The notes beneath the pieces were generated by a model. It saw only the letters and a list, made by a program, of their open reading frames with translations, searched no databases and was not told the DNA's origin. From Acidobacteriota bacterium (GTDB lineage Bacteria; Acidobacteriota; Terriglobia; Terriglobales; Acidobacteriaceae): a stretch of DNA of 63,745 nucleotides. Below, piece by piece: positions 53,705-61,957 of this stretch (position 1 is the first letter of the stretch; every line of letters starts with the position of its first letter). The DNA is taken from assembly GCA_003224905.1 (NCBI GenBank), contig QIAA01000014.1:1-63745 (forward strand). The letters are read 5' to 3'. The position numbers and the translations under genes are program-made.

Positions 53705-55327
53705 ATGTCACCTTTTTGTGGTAGACGCTACAAGCGTGTGTTGTTCACCAGTTGCTTCGCTGCGGTCGCGGTCTTCCTGACTTCAGCGGTTGTGTTGGCG
53801 CAAGAGGAAACAACACCCAAGGTGGAACTCTTTACCGGATATCAATGGCTGAATGTGGGAGGCAGTGTGCCTGCTCCGGGCCATTCGCCAAATGCGCCTG
53901 TCGGTCAGCAATTACGCGACATTCCGCAAGGGGTGGGGGTTACGGGCGCCTACAACTTTTCCCGTTGGTGGAGCCTTGAAGGCGACTTTGGCGGGAATTG
54001 GGATGACCACGTTAACGAATATACCGCTTCGGTTGGTCCGCGCCTGAGTTGGCGAAACGAAGGCGTGAATATGTTTCTGCACACGTTGCTGGGCCTGAAC
54101 CGGCTCACGGTCCCCGGCCTGCCGGACGACAATGGTCTCGGCGCGATTCTAGGCGGCGGCATGGATATAAAGGTCTGGCGCCCACTCTCCATCCGTTTGA
54201 TTGAAGCGGATTATGTCTGGGGAAAGCACCATTACCCCGACGTAGTCTCTCCGGTGTTTTCAGACTTAGCTCGCCCGACGCTAAACGGCGCCCGACTGCG
54301 CAGCGGATTGGTGTGGAATTTTGGTTTCCCGTCCGCAACGCCTCCTGCTGCGAGTTGCTCGGTGCAGCAAAGTGAAGTGATGGTTGGTGAGCCGGTCACG
54401 GCAACGGCATCTGGCAGCAACTTCAATCCCAAGCACACACTCAACTACACGTGGAGCAGTACTGGCGGCAAAGTGACTGGAAAGGACAACACTGCCACCA
54501 TTGACACGAACGGAATTGCCGGCGGGAACTATACGGTAACGGCACGCATTAGTGATCCGAAAATGAAGAAGGGCGGAGAAGCCACCTGTACCGCGAACTT
54601 CACGGTCAAAGAACCGCCGAAGAATCCGCCGACGATGTCTTGCTCCGCGAATCCCACTTCTGTGCAGGCGGGAACATCAGCAACTGTCACGTGCAACTGC
54701 ACCAGTCCTGATAGCGTGCCGGTCACGGTCAGCAACTGGACTGCAAGTGCGGGGAGCATCTCCGGGCAGGGGAACACTGCCACACTTAACACGACGGGAG
54801 CCTCGGCGGGACCAATTACTGTTACCGCAACCTGTACGGATTCCCGTAACCTCACGAACTCTGCGACAACTCAGGTGACGGTGGAAACTCCACCTCCACC
54901 GCCGCCACAGGCCAGCAAGCTGAGCCAGTGCGACTTCCCGAATGAGAAGAAGCCGTGGCGCGTCGACAACACCTGTAAAGCGATCCTGGACGATGTTGCG
55001 CAGCGGTTGCAGCATGATCCCGATGCAAGGCTAGTTATCGTTGGCAACGCCGAACCCACTGAGAAGCGCAAGAACCTGGCGGCTGAACGTGCCGTCAATT
55101 CCAAGGCGTATCTCTCGGGCGGCGAAGCGAAGCAGGCGATTGATCCCAGCCGGATCGAAGTCCGGACCGGCAGCGCAGGAAGTAAGACGGCCGAATACTG
55201 GGTGGTCCCTGCGGGCGCGAACTTTGCAGGTGAAGGCACGCAGACGGTGGATGAGAACACGGTGAAAGCGGTGCCCGATCATCCGGCTGCGCCGAAGAAG
55301 AAGGTAGCCAAACCCAAGGCGCAATAG
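53705..55327 (+). CDS. OmpA-like outer-membrane protein with Ig-like repeats
   Basis: The 540-aa product has a signal peptide ending VVLAQ and a beta-barrel-like region to about residue 220 (VELFTGYQWLNVGGS; SLEGDFGGNWDDH). Two Ig-like beta-sandwich repeats follow, the second starting MSCSANPTSVQAGTS and rich in T/S/V. After the linker PPPPPPQASK comes an OmpA C-terminal-like domain (LDDVAQRLQHDPDARLVIVGNAEPTEKR with NLAAERAVNSKAYL), which should bind peptidoglycan. ATG 53705 has GGAGG 5 bases upstream; the open frame extends further upstream with no ribosome site. A terminator hairpin follows the stop. Confidence 0.85.
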   Translation: MSPFCGRRYKRVLFTSCFAAVAVFLTSAVVLAQEETTPKVELFTGYQWLNVGGSVPAPGHSPNAPVGQQLRDIPQGVGVTGAYNFSRWWSLEGDFGGNWDDHVNEYTASVGPRLSWRNEGVNMFLHTLLGLNRLTVPGLPDDNGLGAILGGGMDIKVWRPLSIRLIEADYVWGKHHYPDVVSPVFSDLARPTLNGARLRSGLVWNFGFPSATPPAASCSVQQSEVMVGEPVTATASGSNFNPKHTLNYTWSSTGGKVTGKDNTATIDTNGIAGGNYTVTARISDPKMKKGGEATCTANFTVKEPPKNPPTMSCSANPTSVQAGTSATVTCNCTSPDSVPVTVSNWTASAGSISGQGNTATLNTTGASAGPITVTATCTDSRNLTNSATTQVTVETPPPPPPQASKLSQCDFPNEKKPWRVDNTCKAILDDVAQRLQHDPDARLVIVGNAEPTEKRKNLAAERAVNSKAYLSGGEAKQAIDPSRIEVRTGSAGSKTAEYWVVPAGANFAGEGTQTVDENTVKAVPDHPAAPKKKVAKPKAQ

Positions 55328-55349
55328 CACATCTGAAGCATGAACCCCG

Positions 55350-55379
55350 GCCGGGCGAACAGCCCGGCACGGTGATTTT
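55350..55379 (+). terminator. Terminator after the OmpA-like gene
   Basis: GCCGGGC (55350-55356) pairs with GCCCGGC (55362-55368) around a 5-base loop. ACGGTGA and then a run of five T follow at 55375-55379. Strong stem, slightly spaced U-tract. Confidence 0.65.
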
Positions 55380-55467
55380 TGTCTTTCCCTTCGGTAACTT
55401 GCCGGGGTGGTACTGCACTGTCAATCTACCTCCGCAAGTGAATTCCTTCTCCGGGCGAGGGTTGACC

Positions 55468-57474
55468 ATGATTTGGGGAGCGATTCGGAGTGTTTCTCGC
55501 AAGTCTCTGATCCTTTTAACAATGGGCATTGCGTGCGCCAGCGCGGTTTGGGCTGGCGAATGGACGGTTCTTGGTCCTGAAGGAGGAGATGTCAGAAGCC
55601 TCAGCTACGATCCCCGAAACCCGGATCACATTTATCTGGGAACCGGCACGGGCACAATGTTTCTGTCGGAGGATGGCGGTCACAACTGGTCGCGTTTCGC
55701 GCACCTGGGAGATGGCGATGAATTTGTTCTCGACCACATTGCGCTGGATGGGCAGAACCCCAAACACATCTATGTTGCGGCGTGGAGTGTCGTAAATCAG
55801 CAGGCCGGGGATATTTTTCATTCGCGAGATGGCGGCAAAGATTGGGAAGCGCTTCCGGGGATGCATGGCAAGTCGGTTCGGGCGATGGCGATTTCGGCTT
55901 CAAATTCCAAGGTACTTGTCGCCGGAGCGCTCGACGGAGTTTTTCGCAGCAACGACGGGGGCAGCAGTTGGCAGCGAATTTCTCCGGCGAATCATGCGGA
56001 TATAAAGAACATTGAATCAGTCGCGATTGATCCCAAGAATCCCGACGTGGTTTACGCCGGAACCTGGCACCTGGCGTGGAAGACGGATGACGGTGGGGCC
56101 AACTGGCATCGCATCAACAAAGGGATGATCGATGACTCGGATGTGTTTTCGATCATTGTCGACTCCACGAATCCTTCCGTTGTGTTTGCCAGCGCCTGCT
56201 CGGGAATTTACAAGAGCGACAACGCCGGCGATCTGTTTCGCAAGCTGCAGGGAATACCGTTTTCAGCGCGACGCACGCGGGTGCTCAAGCAGGATCCGAC
56301 GAATGCCGCAGTGGTTTATGCCGGTACGACGGAAGGACTTTGGAAAACGTTGGATGCGGGCAAGACGTGGAAGCACGTAACCAATTCAGACACCGTGGTG
56401 AATGACGTCCTGATCGATCCGAGGAATTCCAATAGGGTGCTCCTGGCCACCGACCGCGCTGGAGTAATGGCCAGCGACGATGGCGCTCAAACCTTCACGG
56501 CGTCCAATCACGGATATACGCACCGCTATGTCAGTTCGATCCTCGCGGACAGGAATGATACGAGCGCGATTATTGTTGGCGTAGTTAACGACCGGGAATT
56601 GGGCGGCGTGTTCGTAACGCGGGATGCGGGGCGGCATTGGCTGCAAAAGAGTTCGGGTCTGGGTGGCCGGGATGTGTTTGCGCTGAAGCAGGCTCCCAAT
56701 GGAGCTCTCGTGGCAGGCACCAACCGCGGAATTTTCATGCTGGACCGGACTGCTTCTCTGTGGCGGCCGATCAATGCCATTGTCAGCGAGAAAGCCCCCG
56801 CTCGTACTGGAAAGAGAGGCGCGAAGAAGAGCGTTGTCATTGCTCGCGCGACTCTGGATGCGCGCGTGAACGACATTGAAATTACGCCGAAGCGGTGGAT
56901 CATCGCTACTTCGGCAGGATTGTTTACCAGCTCCGACCAGGGGAAAAGTTGGAGTGGCGGGGCTGTGATGGGCAAAAACGATTTCGTTGCAGTCGAGTTG
57001 AAGGGAGAGCGAATCGTCGCTGCGACAAGGAACAGCCTGCTGTATTCCGCCAATGGCGGGACTACGTGGCAGGAGGCTGCTCTGTCCTCCTACTTGACCA
57101 GCATTCATGGCGTGACGATCGCGCCCGATGGCGAGATTCTGGTTGCCTCGCGTGAAGGGGCCTTTCGCAGTTCTGACGGAGGAGTGAGCTGGGAGCACGT
57201 AACGCGAGGACTTCCGGATAAGAATGTAAGCTCGATCAGCTATGATGAGAGCGCCCAGCGCTTGCTCGCGACCAGTATGGCTACCGGGGTTGTTTTCGAA
57301 AGCCAGGACGGGGGCCGCAGCTGGCATCGCGGACCGGATTCGGGTTACCCGCTGCGCCGCGTGAGTGTCATGCGCGGGAGATTCCTGGCGGCGACACCGT
57401 TCGATGGCGTGATTCTGCAGCCCGAGGGCGAGTCCGAGAGAGCCTCGGCTGGTTTGGGCGGTTCTTCGAACTAG
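55468..57474 (+). CDS. Secreted Asp-box beta-propeller protein (VPS10/BNR-like)
   Basis: The 668-aa product has a signal peptide (SLILLTMGIACASAVWAG) and at least nine Asp-box motifs spread along the chain, for example LSEDGGHNW, HSRDGGKDW, RSNDGGSSW, KTDDGGANW, TSSDQGKSW, RSSDGGVSW and ESQDGGRSW. These fold as one long or two ten-bladed-type propellers of the sortilin/BNR kind. No catalytic residues of a glycosidase are evident. It probably binds carbohydrate or protein at the surface. ATG 55468 follows GCGAGGGTTGACC; an earlier in-frame ATG 55372 lies just past the terminator and is less likely. Confidence 0.85.
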   Translation: MIWGAIRSVSRKSLILLTMGIACASAVWAGEWTVLGPEGGDVRSLSYDPRNPDHIYLGTGTGTMFLSEDGGHNWSRFAHLGDGDEFVLDHIALDGQNPKHIYVAAWSVVNQQAGDIFHSRDGGKDWEALPGMHGKSVRAMAISASNSKVLVAGALDGVFRSNDGGSSWQRISPANHADIKNIESVAIDPKNPDVVYAGTWHLAWKTDDGGANWHRINKGMIDDSDVFSIIVDSTNPSVVFASACSGIYKSDNAGDLFRKLQGIPFSARRTRVLKQDPTNAAVVYAGTTEGLWKTLDAGKTWKHVTNSDTVVNDVLIDPRNSNRVLLATDRAGVMASDDGAQTFTASNHGYTHRYVSSILADRNDTSAIIVGVVNDRELGGVFVTRDAGRHWLQKSSGLGGRDVFALKQAPNGALVAGTNRGIFMLDRTASLWRPINAIVSEKAPARTGKRGAKKSVVIARATLDARVNDIEITPKRWIIATSAGLFTSSDQGKSWSGGAVMGKNDFVAVELKGERIVAATRNSLLYSANGGTTWQEAALSSYLTSIHGVTIAPDGEILVASREGAFRSSDGGVSWEHVTRGLPDKNVSSISYDESAQRLLATSMATGVVFESQDGGRSWHRGPDSGYPLRRVSVMRGRFLAATPFDGVILQPEGESERASAGLGGSSN

Positions 57475-57614
57475 AAAACAGCCCCATCCAAGACACAGCG
57501 TGATTTGGGTGTTCTACTAAAGCCGACTCCCAGCACCACGGCCTTACTCTGCAAAAAATACATGAGGAGTAATTGGTTACCGCGCTAAGCCATTGATTCG
57601 AAAAGATTCAGATC

Positions 57615-57629
57615 TGGCAACTCCTTTGC
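57615..57629 (+). promoter_or_regulatory. Sigma-54 (RpoN) promoter, -24/-12
   Basis: TGGCAA-CTCCT-TTGC matches the -24/-12 sigma-54 consensus (TGGCAC-N5-TTGC) at nine of ten fixed bases, with GG and GC exactly 10 apart. Transcription would start near 57641, about 16 bases before ATG 57657. That also rules out the upstream TTG 57633 as a start. Sigma-54 activator genes lie 5.6 kb upstream and 2.5 kb downstream. Confidence 0.75.
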
Positions 57630-57656
57630 CAATTGCAATCGTCAGAAGCAAAGGAA

Positions 57657-58331
57657 ATGGCCAAACTCAAGGGAACCAGCGTGTTCGGAAGCGCGCTGCT
57701 GCTATGTGTGGCATTACTTAGTGCATGTCCCCGGCAGCCTCCATTACCTGCCGGCGCTGAAAGTCCCGCTGCCGACCACTCGCTGCCGTTCGATGGAGCT
57801 TCTCAGAAGAGTGGAATCTCCCCAACCCGCAAGCTGGTTCCAACCTCTATCCCGAACGGCACTGCCATTACCGTAAGGCTGCAAACGGCGGTTTCGAGCG
57901 CATCATCTGCATCTGGAGATTTTTTCGATGCGGTGCTGGATGAATCTCTAGCAGCCGACGGAAAAACGGTCGTGCGACGCGGAGCAGTTGTGAGGGGAAA
58001 AGTAGTGGGGGCAAAAGCCTCTGGAAACTTGCAAGATCCCGGATACCTGCGTCTGAGGCTGACGAGAATTTCAATTAACGGCAAATCTTATCCACTGCAA
58101 ACCTCAAGCATCTTCGTGAAGGGTGGCTCGCATCAAGAACGAACGCTGGCGACGACCGGCCGGGGCAAAACTCGCGGAGCAGTGATCGGGAGTGCCGCTG
58201 GCGAAGGAAAAAGCGCTCTGGTTGGAACTGCAGCCGGAGCTGCCGGGGCTAGTGGCAAGGAGGATGTAGGGTTCGCCGTCGAGCATCGGCTCACCTTCCG
58301 CTTGAATGAGCCTTTGTCCCTAGAGGAGTAG
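57657..58331 (+). CDS. Lipoprotein of unknown function under sigma-54 control
   Basis: The 224-aa product has a lipoprotein signal with lipobox LLSAC, so Cys24 should be lipid-modified. A domain of unknown type follows (IPNGTAITVRLQTAVSSASSASGDFFDAVLDESL). It resembles the beta-rich conjugal-transfer/TrbI-like fold seen in small envelope proteins: two copies of a KVVGAK-like strand and a Gly-rich GSAAGEGKSALVGTAAGAAGA stretch. That stretch could insert in a membrane (glycine zipper). The start is set by the sigma-54 promoter at 57615-57629, and AGGA lies unusually close to the ATG. No terminator is visible before the kinase gene, so the kinase and regulator may share this promoter. Confidence 0.75.
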   Translation: MAKLKGTSVFGSALLLCVALLSACPRQPPLPAGAESPAADHSLPFDGASQKSGISPTRKLVPTSIPNGTAITVRLQTAVSSASSASGDFFDAVLDESLAADGKTVVRRGAVVRGKVVGAKASGNLQDPGYLRLRLTRISINGKSYPLQTSSIFVKGGSHQERTLATTGRGKTRGAVIGSAAGEGKSALVGTAAGAAGASGKEDVGFAVEHRLTFRLNEPLSLEE

Positions 58332-58621
58332 TTGCCCAAGGCGAAAGGACGTCTTTTTCCCGTTTTGGTCCACAGGCTGCCATTTTCCCAGTGTTCGACC
58401 GTCACATTACATTGTGATATCTGCCCTTAGCTCCGCGCGTGGGTTCGACTAGATTTCCCAAATAGGGAGTGCATAAGAATTCAGCAACTTGCGCGTCCTG
58501 ATTCCATTTTGGCAAGGCTGCGCCTTTCGACACTGTTCCCGTGCCCATTCTGTGCTTTCCCGAAACGCTCCTTCCGGCTGATGCTTTCGTTTAGCGGAAG
58601 GTAGAAAAGGCAGGGGACATC

Positions 58622-59764
58622 GTGAGTGCCATTGCACAGCCTAGGCGGGAAGAAAGTTATGTACGCCTGGACTCCAGACTGATCAGGGCGGCCTGGGACG
58701 CGAGCACTGATAGTGTCGCCATCGTCCAGCAGGGTCGCGTGTTGTATGCTAATCCGGCCTTTGCCCGCGCCTTCGGATATCTTGGCGGCGCAGAAATGCA
58801 GGGCCGGCCCTTGTCAGATTTTGCGCTGGACAGCATATTTTCTGACAGTGGCGGCCCCGGGGCCCCAGGGGAAGTATTTTCGCCAAGGTCACAGCCGCGC
58901 GAATGTATCTGCAGGCGGAAAGACGGAAACCGAATCCACCTGCAGCTGTCATGGGCCGATTTCCGACTGGGCAGTCTGGATTTTTCTGTGATCAGTACGG
59001 CCGCGGTAAGCCAGCCGAAAGTTGCCGCAAATACAGAAAACCTTGAATCCATTGGCCGCCTTCTTGGCGGAGTCGCGCACGACTTCAATAATCTTCTGAC
59101 CGGCATCGTGCTCTATTGTGACTTGCTTGTCCCTGCCCTGGAGGATAGTCGTGCGTTGCGACATCGAGTGGAAGAGATTCGCAAGGCAGCGGAGAACGGG
59201 TCCAGTCTCATTCGCCAGTTGCTGGCGCTAGCGCGACGCCGCCCTTTTGAGAAGTGCTGTCTATCCCTGAACGACATTGTCAACGGAGCCATTGACTTCC
59301 TCTCGCATTTGATCGGGGAAAACATCGAACTGGTTACTGTCCTGGCAGAGGATCTCGGGCTGGTTGAGATGGACCGATCGCAGGTCGAGCAGATCATCCT
59401 GAATCTCGTGCTCAATGCGCGCGATGCCATGCCTGAAGGCGGCCGGATCACGCTAGCTACACGTAATTGTTTTTGTGCGCGGCCGGGCTCGAATGGACAC
59501 AACTTGTCCGTCCCAATCAGTTGTGTCGAGTTAATGCTAAGCGACACGGGCTGGGGCATGGATCCAGAGACGAAGTCTCACCTCTTTGAGCCGTTCTTTA
59601 CGACCAAAGAGTTCGGAAAGGGCAACGGTCTCGGGCTGTCCACAACTTTCAATATTGTCACGGAAACCGGGGGAACCATCGCTATTGATAGTGAACCGGG
59701 AAAAGGTACACGCGTTTTGATTCGCATACCGCGCATAGATCCGATAGTGGCACAGAATCTGTAG
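58622..59764 (+). CDS. PAS-domain histidine kinase, cytosolic
   Basis: The 380-aa kinase has a PAS domain at about 20-125 (DASTDSVAIVQQGRVLYANPAFARAFGYLG). The HisKA helix has LLGGVAHDFNNLLTGIVLY, and the HATPase carries NLVLNARDAMPEGG, LSDTGWGMDP and GNGLGLSTTFNIV. There is no membrane helix, so it senses a cytosolic signal. The DHp sequence resembles the hybrid kinase at 3706, the same subfamily. GTG 58622 follows AGGGGACATC. Its stop is 17 bases before the response regulator gene, with which it forms an operon. Confidence 0.93.
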   Translation: MSAIAQPRREESYVRLDSRLIRAAWDASTDSVAIVQQGRVLYANPAFARAFGYLGGAEMQGRPLSDFALDSIFSDSGGPGAPGEVFSPRSQPRECICRRKDGNRIHLQLSWADFRLGSLDFSVISTAAVSQPKVAANTENLESIGRLLGGVAHDFNNLLTGIVLYCDLLVPALEDSRALRHRVEEIRKAAENGSSLIRQLLALARRRPFEKCCLSLNDIVNGAIDFLSHLIGENIELVTVLAEDLGLVEMDRSQVEQIILNLVLNARDAMPEGGRITLATRNCFCARPGSNGHNLSVPISCVELMLSDTGWGMDPETKSHLFEPFFTTKEFGKGNGLGLSTTFNIVTETGGTIAIDSEPGKGTRVLIRIPRIDPIVAQNL

Positions 59765-59781
59765 CAAGAGGTAAATCCGCA

Positions 59782-60210
59782 ATGGCAACAGCAGCAGTGA
59801 GCGTATTCCATCCGACTCAGGTCGAAAGTACAAACTTTCTGAACCTTCTTATCGTGGACGATGAGCGAGCCATTCGCGAAGCCTGCCGCGAGGTCGCCCA
59901 GTCGCTCGGTTACAACGCATCCGTGGCCGATTCGGCCGAACACGCCTATCGCATGCTGGATACGCAAAACATCGATGCGGTACTGCTCGATCTGAAGTTA
60001 CCAGGCACAGGCGGTTTGCAGGCGCTGCATCAAATCCGCGAACGGCGCCCCGACGCTGTCGTAGTTGTTGTGACCGGCTACGGCACGGTGCAATCGGCGG
60101 TGCAGGCGATGAAGAAACGGCGCATACGACTATGTAACCAAACCGTTCAGCATGGAGGAACTACGACTGTTGCTGGACCGGGTGTCTGCGCACCTGAAGC
60201 TCAAGAGTGA
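59782..60210 (+). CDS. Receiver half of a frameshifted sigma-54 response regulator
   Basis: The 142-residue frame holds an intact receiver: LLIVDDERAIRE, phospho-Asp near 71 in AVLLDLKLPGTGG, and VVVTGYGTVQSAVQAMKK. It then leaves its family. After the K codon at 60115-60117 one extra base makes the reading RRIRLCN, whereas skipping the C at 60118 gives GAYDYVTKPFSMEELRLLL, the normal end of such receivers. The natural gene is therefore 59782-61189 in one piece. The break may be a real mutation, a base-call error, or programmed +1 slippage; no classic slippery site is visible. The break falls just before the Lys in TKPF. Confidence 0.85.
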   Translation: MATAAVSVFHPTQVESTNFLNLLIVDDERAIREACREVAQSLGYNASVADSAEHAYRMLDTQNIDAVLLDLKLPGTGGLQALHQIRERRPDAVVVVVTGYGTVQSAVQAMKKRRIRLCNQTVQHGGTTTVAGPGVCAPEAQE

Positions 60211-61189
60211 AAACCGCATGCTGCGGGAGAAAATTAAGTCAAAGCACGGTTTTGGAAGCATTGTAGGGCGTGCGCCGGAGATGGAGAAACTGTACCGCAT
60301 CATTGCCAAGGCGGCGCACAGCAGCCATCCCGTGCTGATTCTGGGAGAGAGCGGAACGGGAAAAGAGTTAGTAGCCAGGTCAATTCATTTCTCCGGACCA
60401 TATCGCGACAAACCCTTCATTCCGGTGGATTGTGGTTCGCTGGTGCCGACTCTGATTGAGAGTGAGCTATTCGGTTATGTCAAAGGGGCGTTCACCGGCG
60501 CGGTTCAGTCGCGGGATGGGCTGCTAGCCATTGCGGAGGGCGGCACCGTCTTTCTCGACGAGGTCGGGGAATTGCCCGTTGACCTTCAGGCAAAGTTACT
60601 GCGTGCAATTCAAGAACGGGAAATCCGTCCTGTGGGCAGCACGAAACGCATCAGCATCAATGTGCGCATTCTCGCAGCAACCAACCGGGATCTCGAACAA
60701 GCGGTGGCCCAGGGAGCCTTCCGGCGCGATCTGTATTTCCGGCTGAATGTGCTCAGCCTGCGCATTCCCGCACTGCGCGAACGCCGGCAGGACATTCCCA
60801 CCCTCACCTCGCACTTTTTGGAGCGGTTATCACGGGCAGGAGGCCAGGAGCGTACACTGAGCGACGATGCGCTCAAGGCTCTTCTCGCTTACGACTGGCC
60901 CGGCAACGTTCGAGAGCTCGAAAACTGTTTGGAACGCGCCTGCGCGTTTACGACCGGGCCCATGATTCAAGTCAGCGATCTGCCCAGCGCAATTCACAGC
61001 GCTCCCGGAACTGCGCCGCCAAACGGAGATGGTCAAGCAAAAATTCTTCCTATGGCTGAACTGGAAAGACAGACAATTCTGAACACGATTGCGCAGCTCA
61101 ACGGGGACAAGCTAACAGCGGCACGTCTGCTCGGTATTGGAAAGACGACCCTCTACCGCAAGCTGAAGGAATATTCTTCCCAAGCCTGA
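60152..61189 (+). CDS. AAA+/Fis half of a frameshifted sigma-54 response regulator
   Basis: The 345-residue frame starts inside the receiver-end helix (MEELRLLLDRVSAHLKL). It continues through the AAA+ domain with GESGTGKELVARSIH, GAFTGA and VFLDEVGELP. It ends in the Fis-type helix-turn-helix NGDKLTAARLLGIGKTTLYRKLKEYS. If ATG 60152 is used it could make a truncated, receiver-less activator. The preceding 59782-60210 frame carries the missing receiver. The stop codon lies within the left arm of the terminator hairpin at 61182. Its most likely target is the sigma-54 promoter at 57615. Confidence 0.85.
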   Translation: MEELRLLLDRVSAHLKLKSENRMLREKIKSKHGFGSIVGRAPEMEKLYRIIAKAAHSSHPVLILGESGTGKELVARSIHFSGPYRDKPFIPVDCGSLVPTLIESELFGYVKGAFTGAVQSRDGLLAIAEGGTVFLDEVGELPVDLQAKLLRAIQEREIRPVGSTKRISINVRILAATNRDLEQAVAQGAFRRDLYFRLNVLSLRIPALRERRQDIPTLTSHFLERLSRAGGQERTLSDDALKALLAYDWPGNVRELENCLERACAFTTGPMIQVSDLPSAIHSAPGTAPPNGDGQAKILPMAELERQTILNTIAQLNGDKLTAARLLGIGKTTLYRKLKEYSSQA

Positions 61190-61209
61190 GCCGAGCCTCA
61201 GGCTTGTTT
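61182..61209 (+). terminator. Terminator overlapping the regulator's stop codon
   Basis: AAGCCTGAG (61182-61190) pairs with CTCAGGCTT (61197-61205) through 9 perfect base pairs around CCGAGC, followed by GTTT. The left arm contains the TGA stop of the sigma-54 regulator. It separates the kinase/regulator operon from the next gene. Confidence 0.85.
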
Positions 61210-61302
61210 CCCGCGTCGGGAAACATCGAGTACCATTCTCCGCTTAAGCCACGCATTTTCAACCACTCTTGTGCTGGCCGAAAACGTGCAATTCACCTCG
61301 TC

Positions 61303-61791
61303 ATGATTTTGCTCATTACACCGTCAATACGAGCGCGGGACTGCGCTCAGGCCATTCAGGAGACCTTGCGGGAGGAAACGCAGGCCGCCTCCAATTTGCG
61401 CGAGGCACTGGCTCATCTGCGTAGTCAGGAATATTCCGGAGTTGTGCTTGATCAGGCATTCCTCGACTCCGATCCTGACGAAAGTGAGGTAGTGCTGCAG
61501 CACATTGGCACGGCGATTCCGGTTCATGTGAATTTCGGAATTAGCAGGATGGATCGAGTGGTTCGCGAAGTTCGTGCCGCTCTGCAGCGGCGCAAGAAAG
61601 AAGTCCTGCTTGCGCAAAAAGGCGCACAAGAGGCATTGCGAAATGAATTGAAGGGCCCGATTACTGCTCTGCTCATTTCGTGCGAGATGGCTTTGCAGGT
61701 GCCCGATTTACAAAACGCTGCCGAAGTCAAAATGCGGACTGTTTACGATCTCGCTCAGCAGGTACGGACGAAGCTGGAAATTCCGGCATAA
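61303..61791 (+). CDS. Receiver-like protein with a His-less DHp segment
   Basis: The 162-residue product starts MILLITPSIRARDCAQAI and has VVLDQAFLDSD near 45, the strand pattern of a response-regulator receiver. The acidic cluster is missing (ITPS instead of VDDE), so it is degenerate. The C-terminal 55 residues contain NELKGPITALLISCEMAL, which aligns with the HisKA motif HELRTPLTAIL except that Asn replaces the phospho-accepting His. A second helix follows with no ATPase domain. It follows the terminator of the kinase/regulator operon on the same strand, so it needs its own promoter. ATG 61303 is used because the open frame upstream has no receiver features. A phosphotransfer-inactive scaffold or inhibitor is an inference. 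Confidence 0.7.
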   Translation: MILLITPSIRARDCAQAIQETLREETQAASNLREALAHLRSQEYSGVVLDQAFLDSDPDESEVVLQHIGTAIPVHVNFGISRMDRVVREVRAALQRRKKEVLLAQKGAQEALRNELKGPITALLISCEMALQVPDLQNAAEVKMRTVYDLAQQVRTKLEIPA

Positions 61792-61957
61792 ATTGCCGCC
61801 TGGATTGCTAGGCGCCTCGCGCATGTGCAATTGTTTGCGTAGTGGAACAATTCTGCGCAAAATAATCCTGCCGCAAAAACTCGCGAATTTACTACAATGA
61901 CGCCCGCAGCGTGGATCGCCTGTATGCCGCGCTGCTAGCCCACTCCCAGGGGATGTT

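Noticed and set aside
56386..57327. 313-codon frame antisense to the Asp-box propeller
   Set aside because: Shadow of a repetitive coding region.
58449..58637. 62-codon minus-strand frame in the region before the kinase
   Set aside because: No ribosome site, overlaps the kinase start, no recognisable product.
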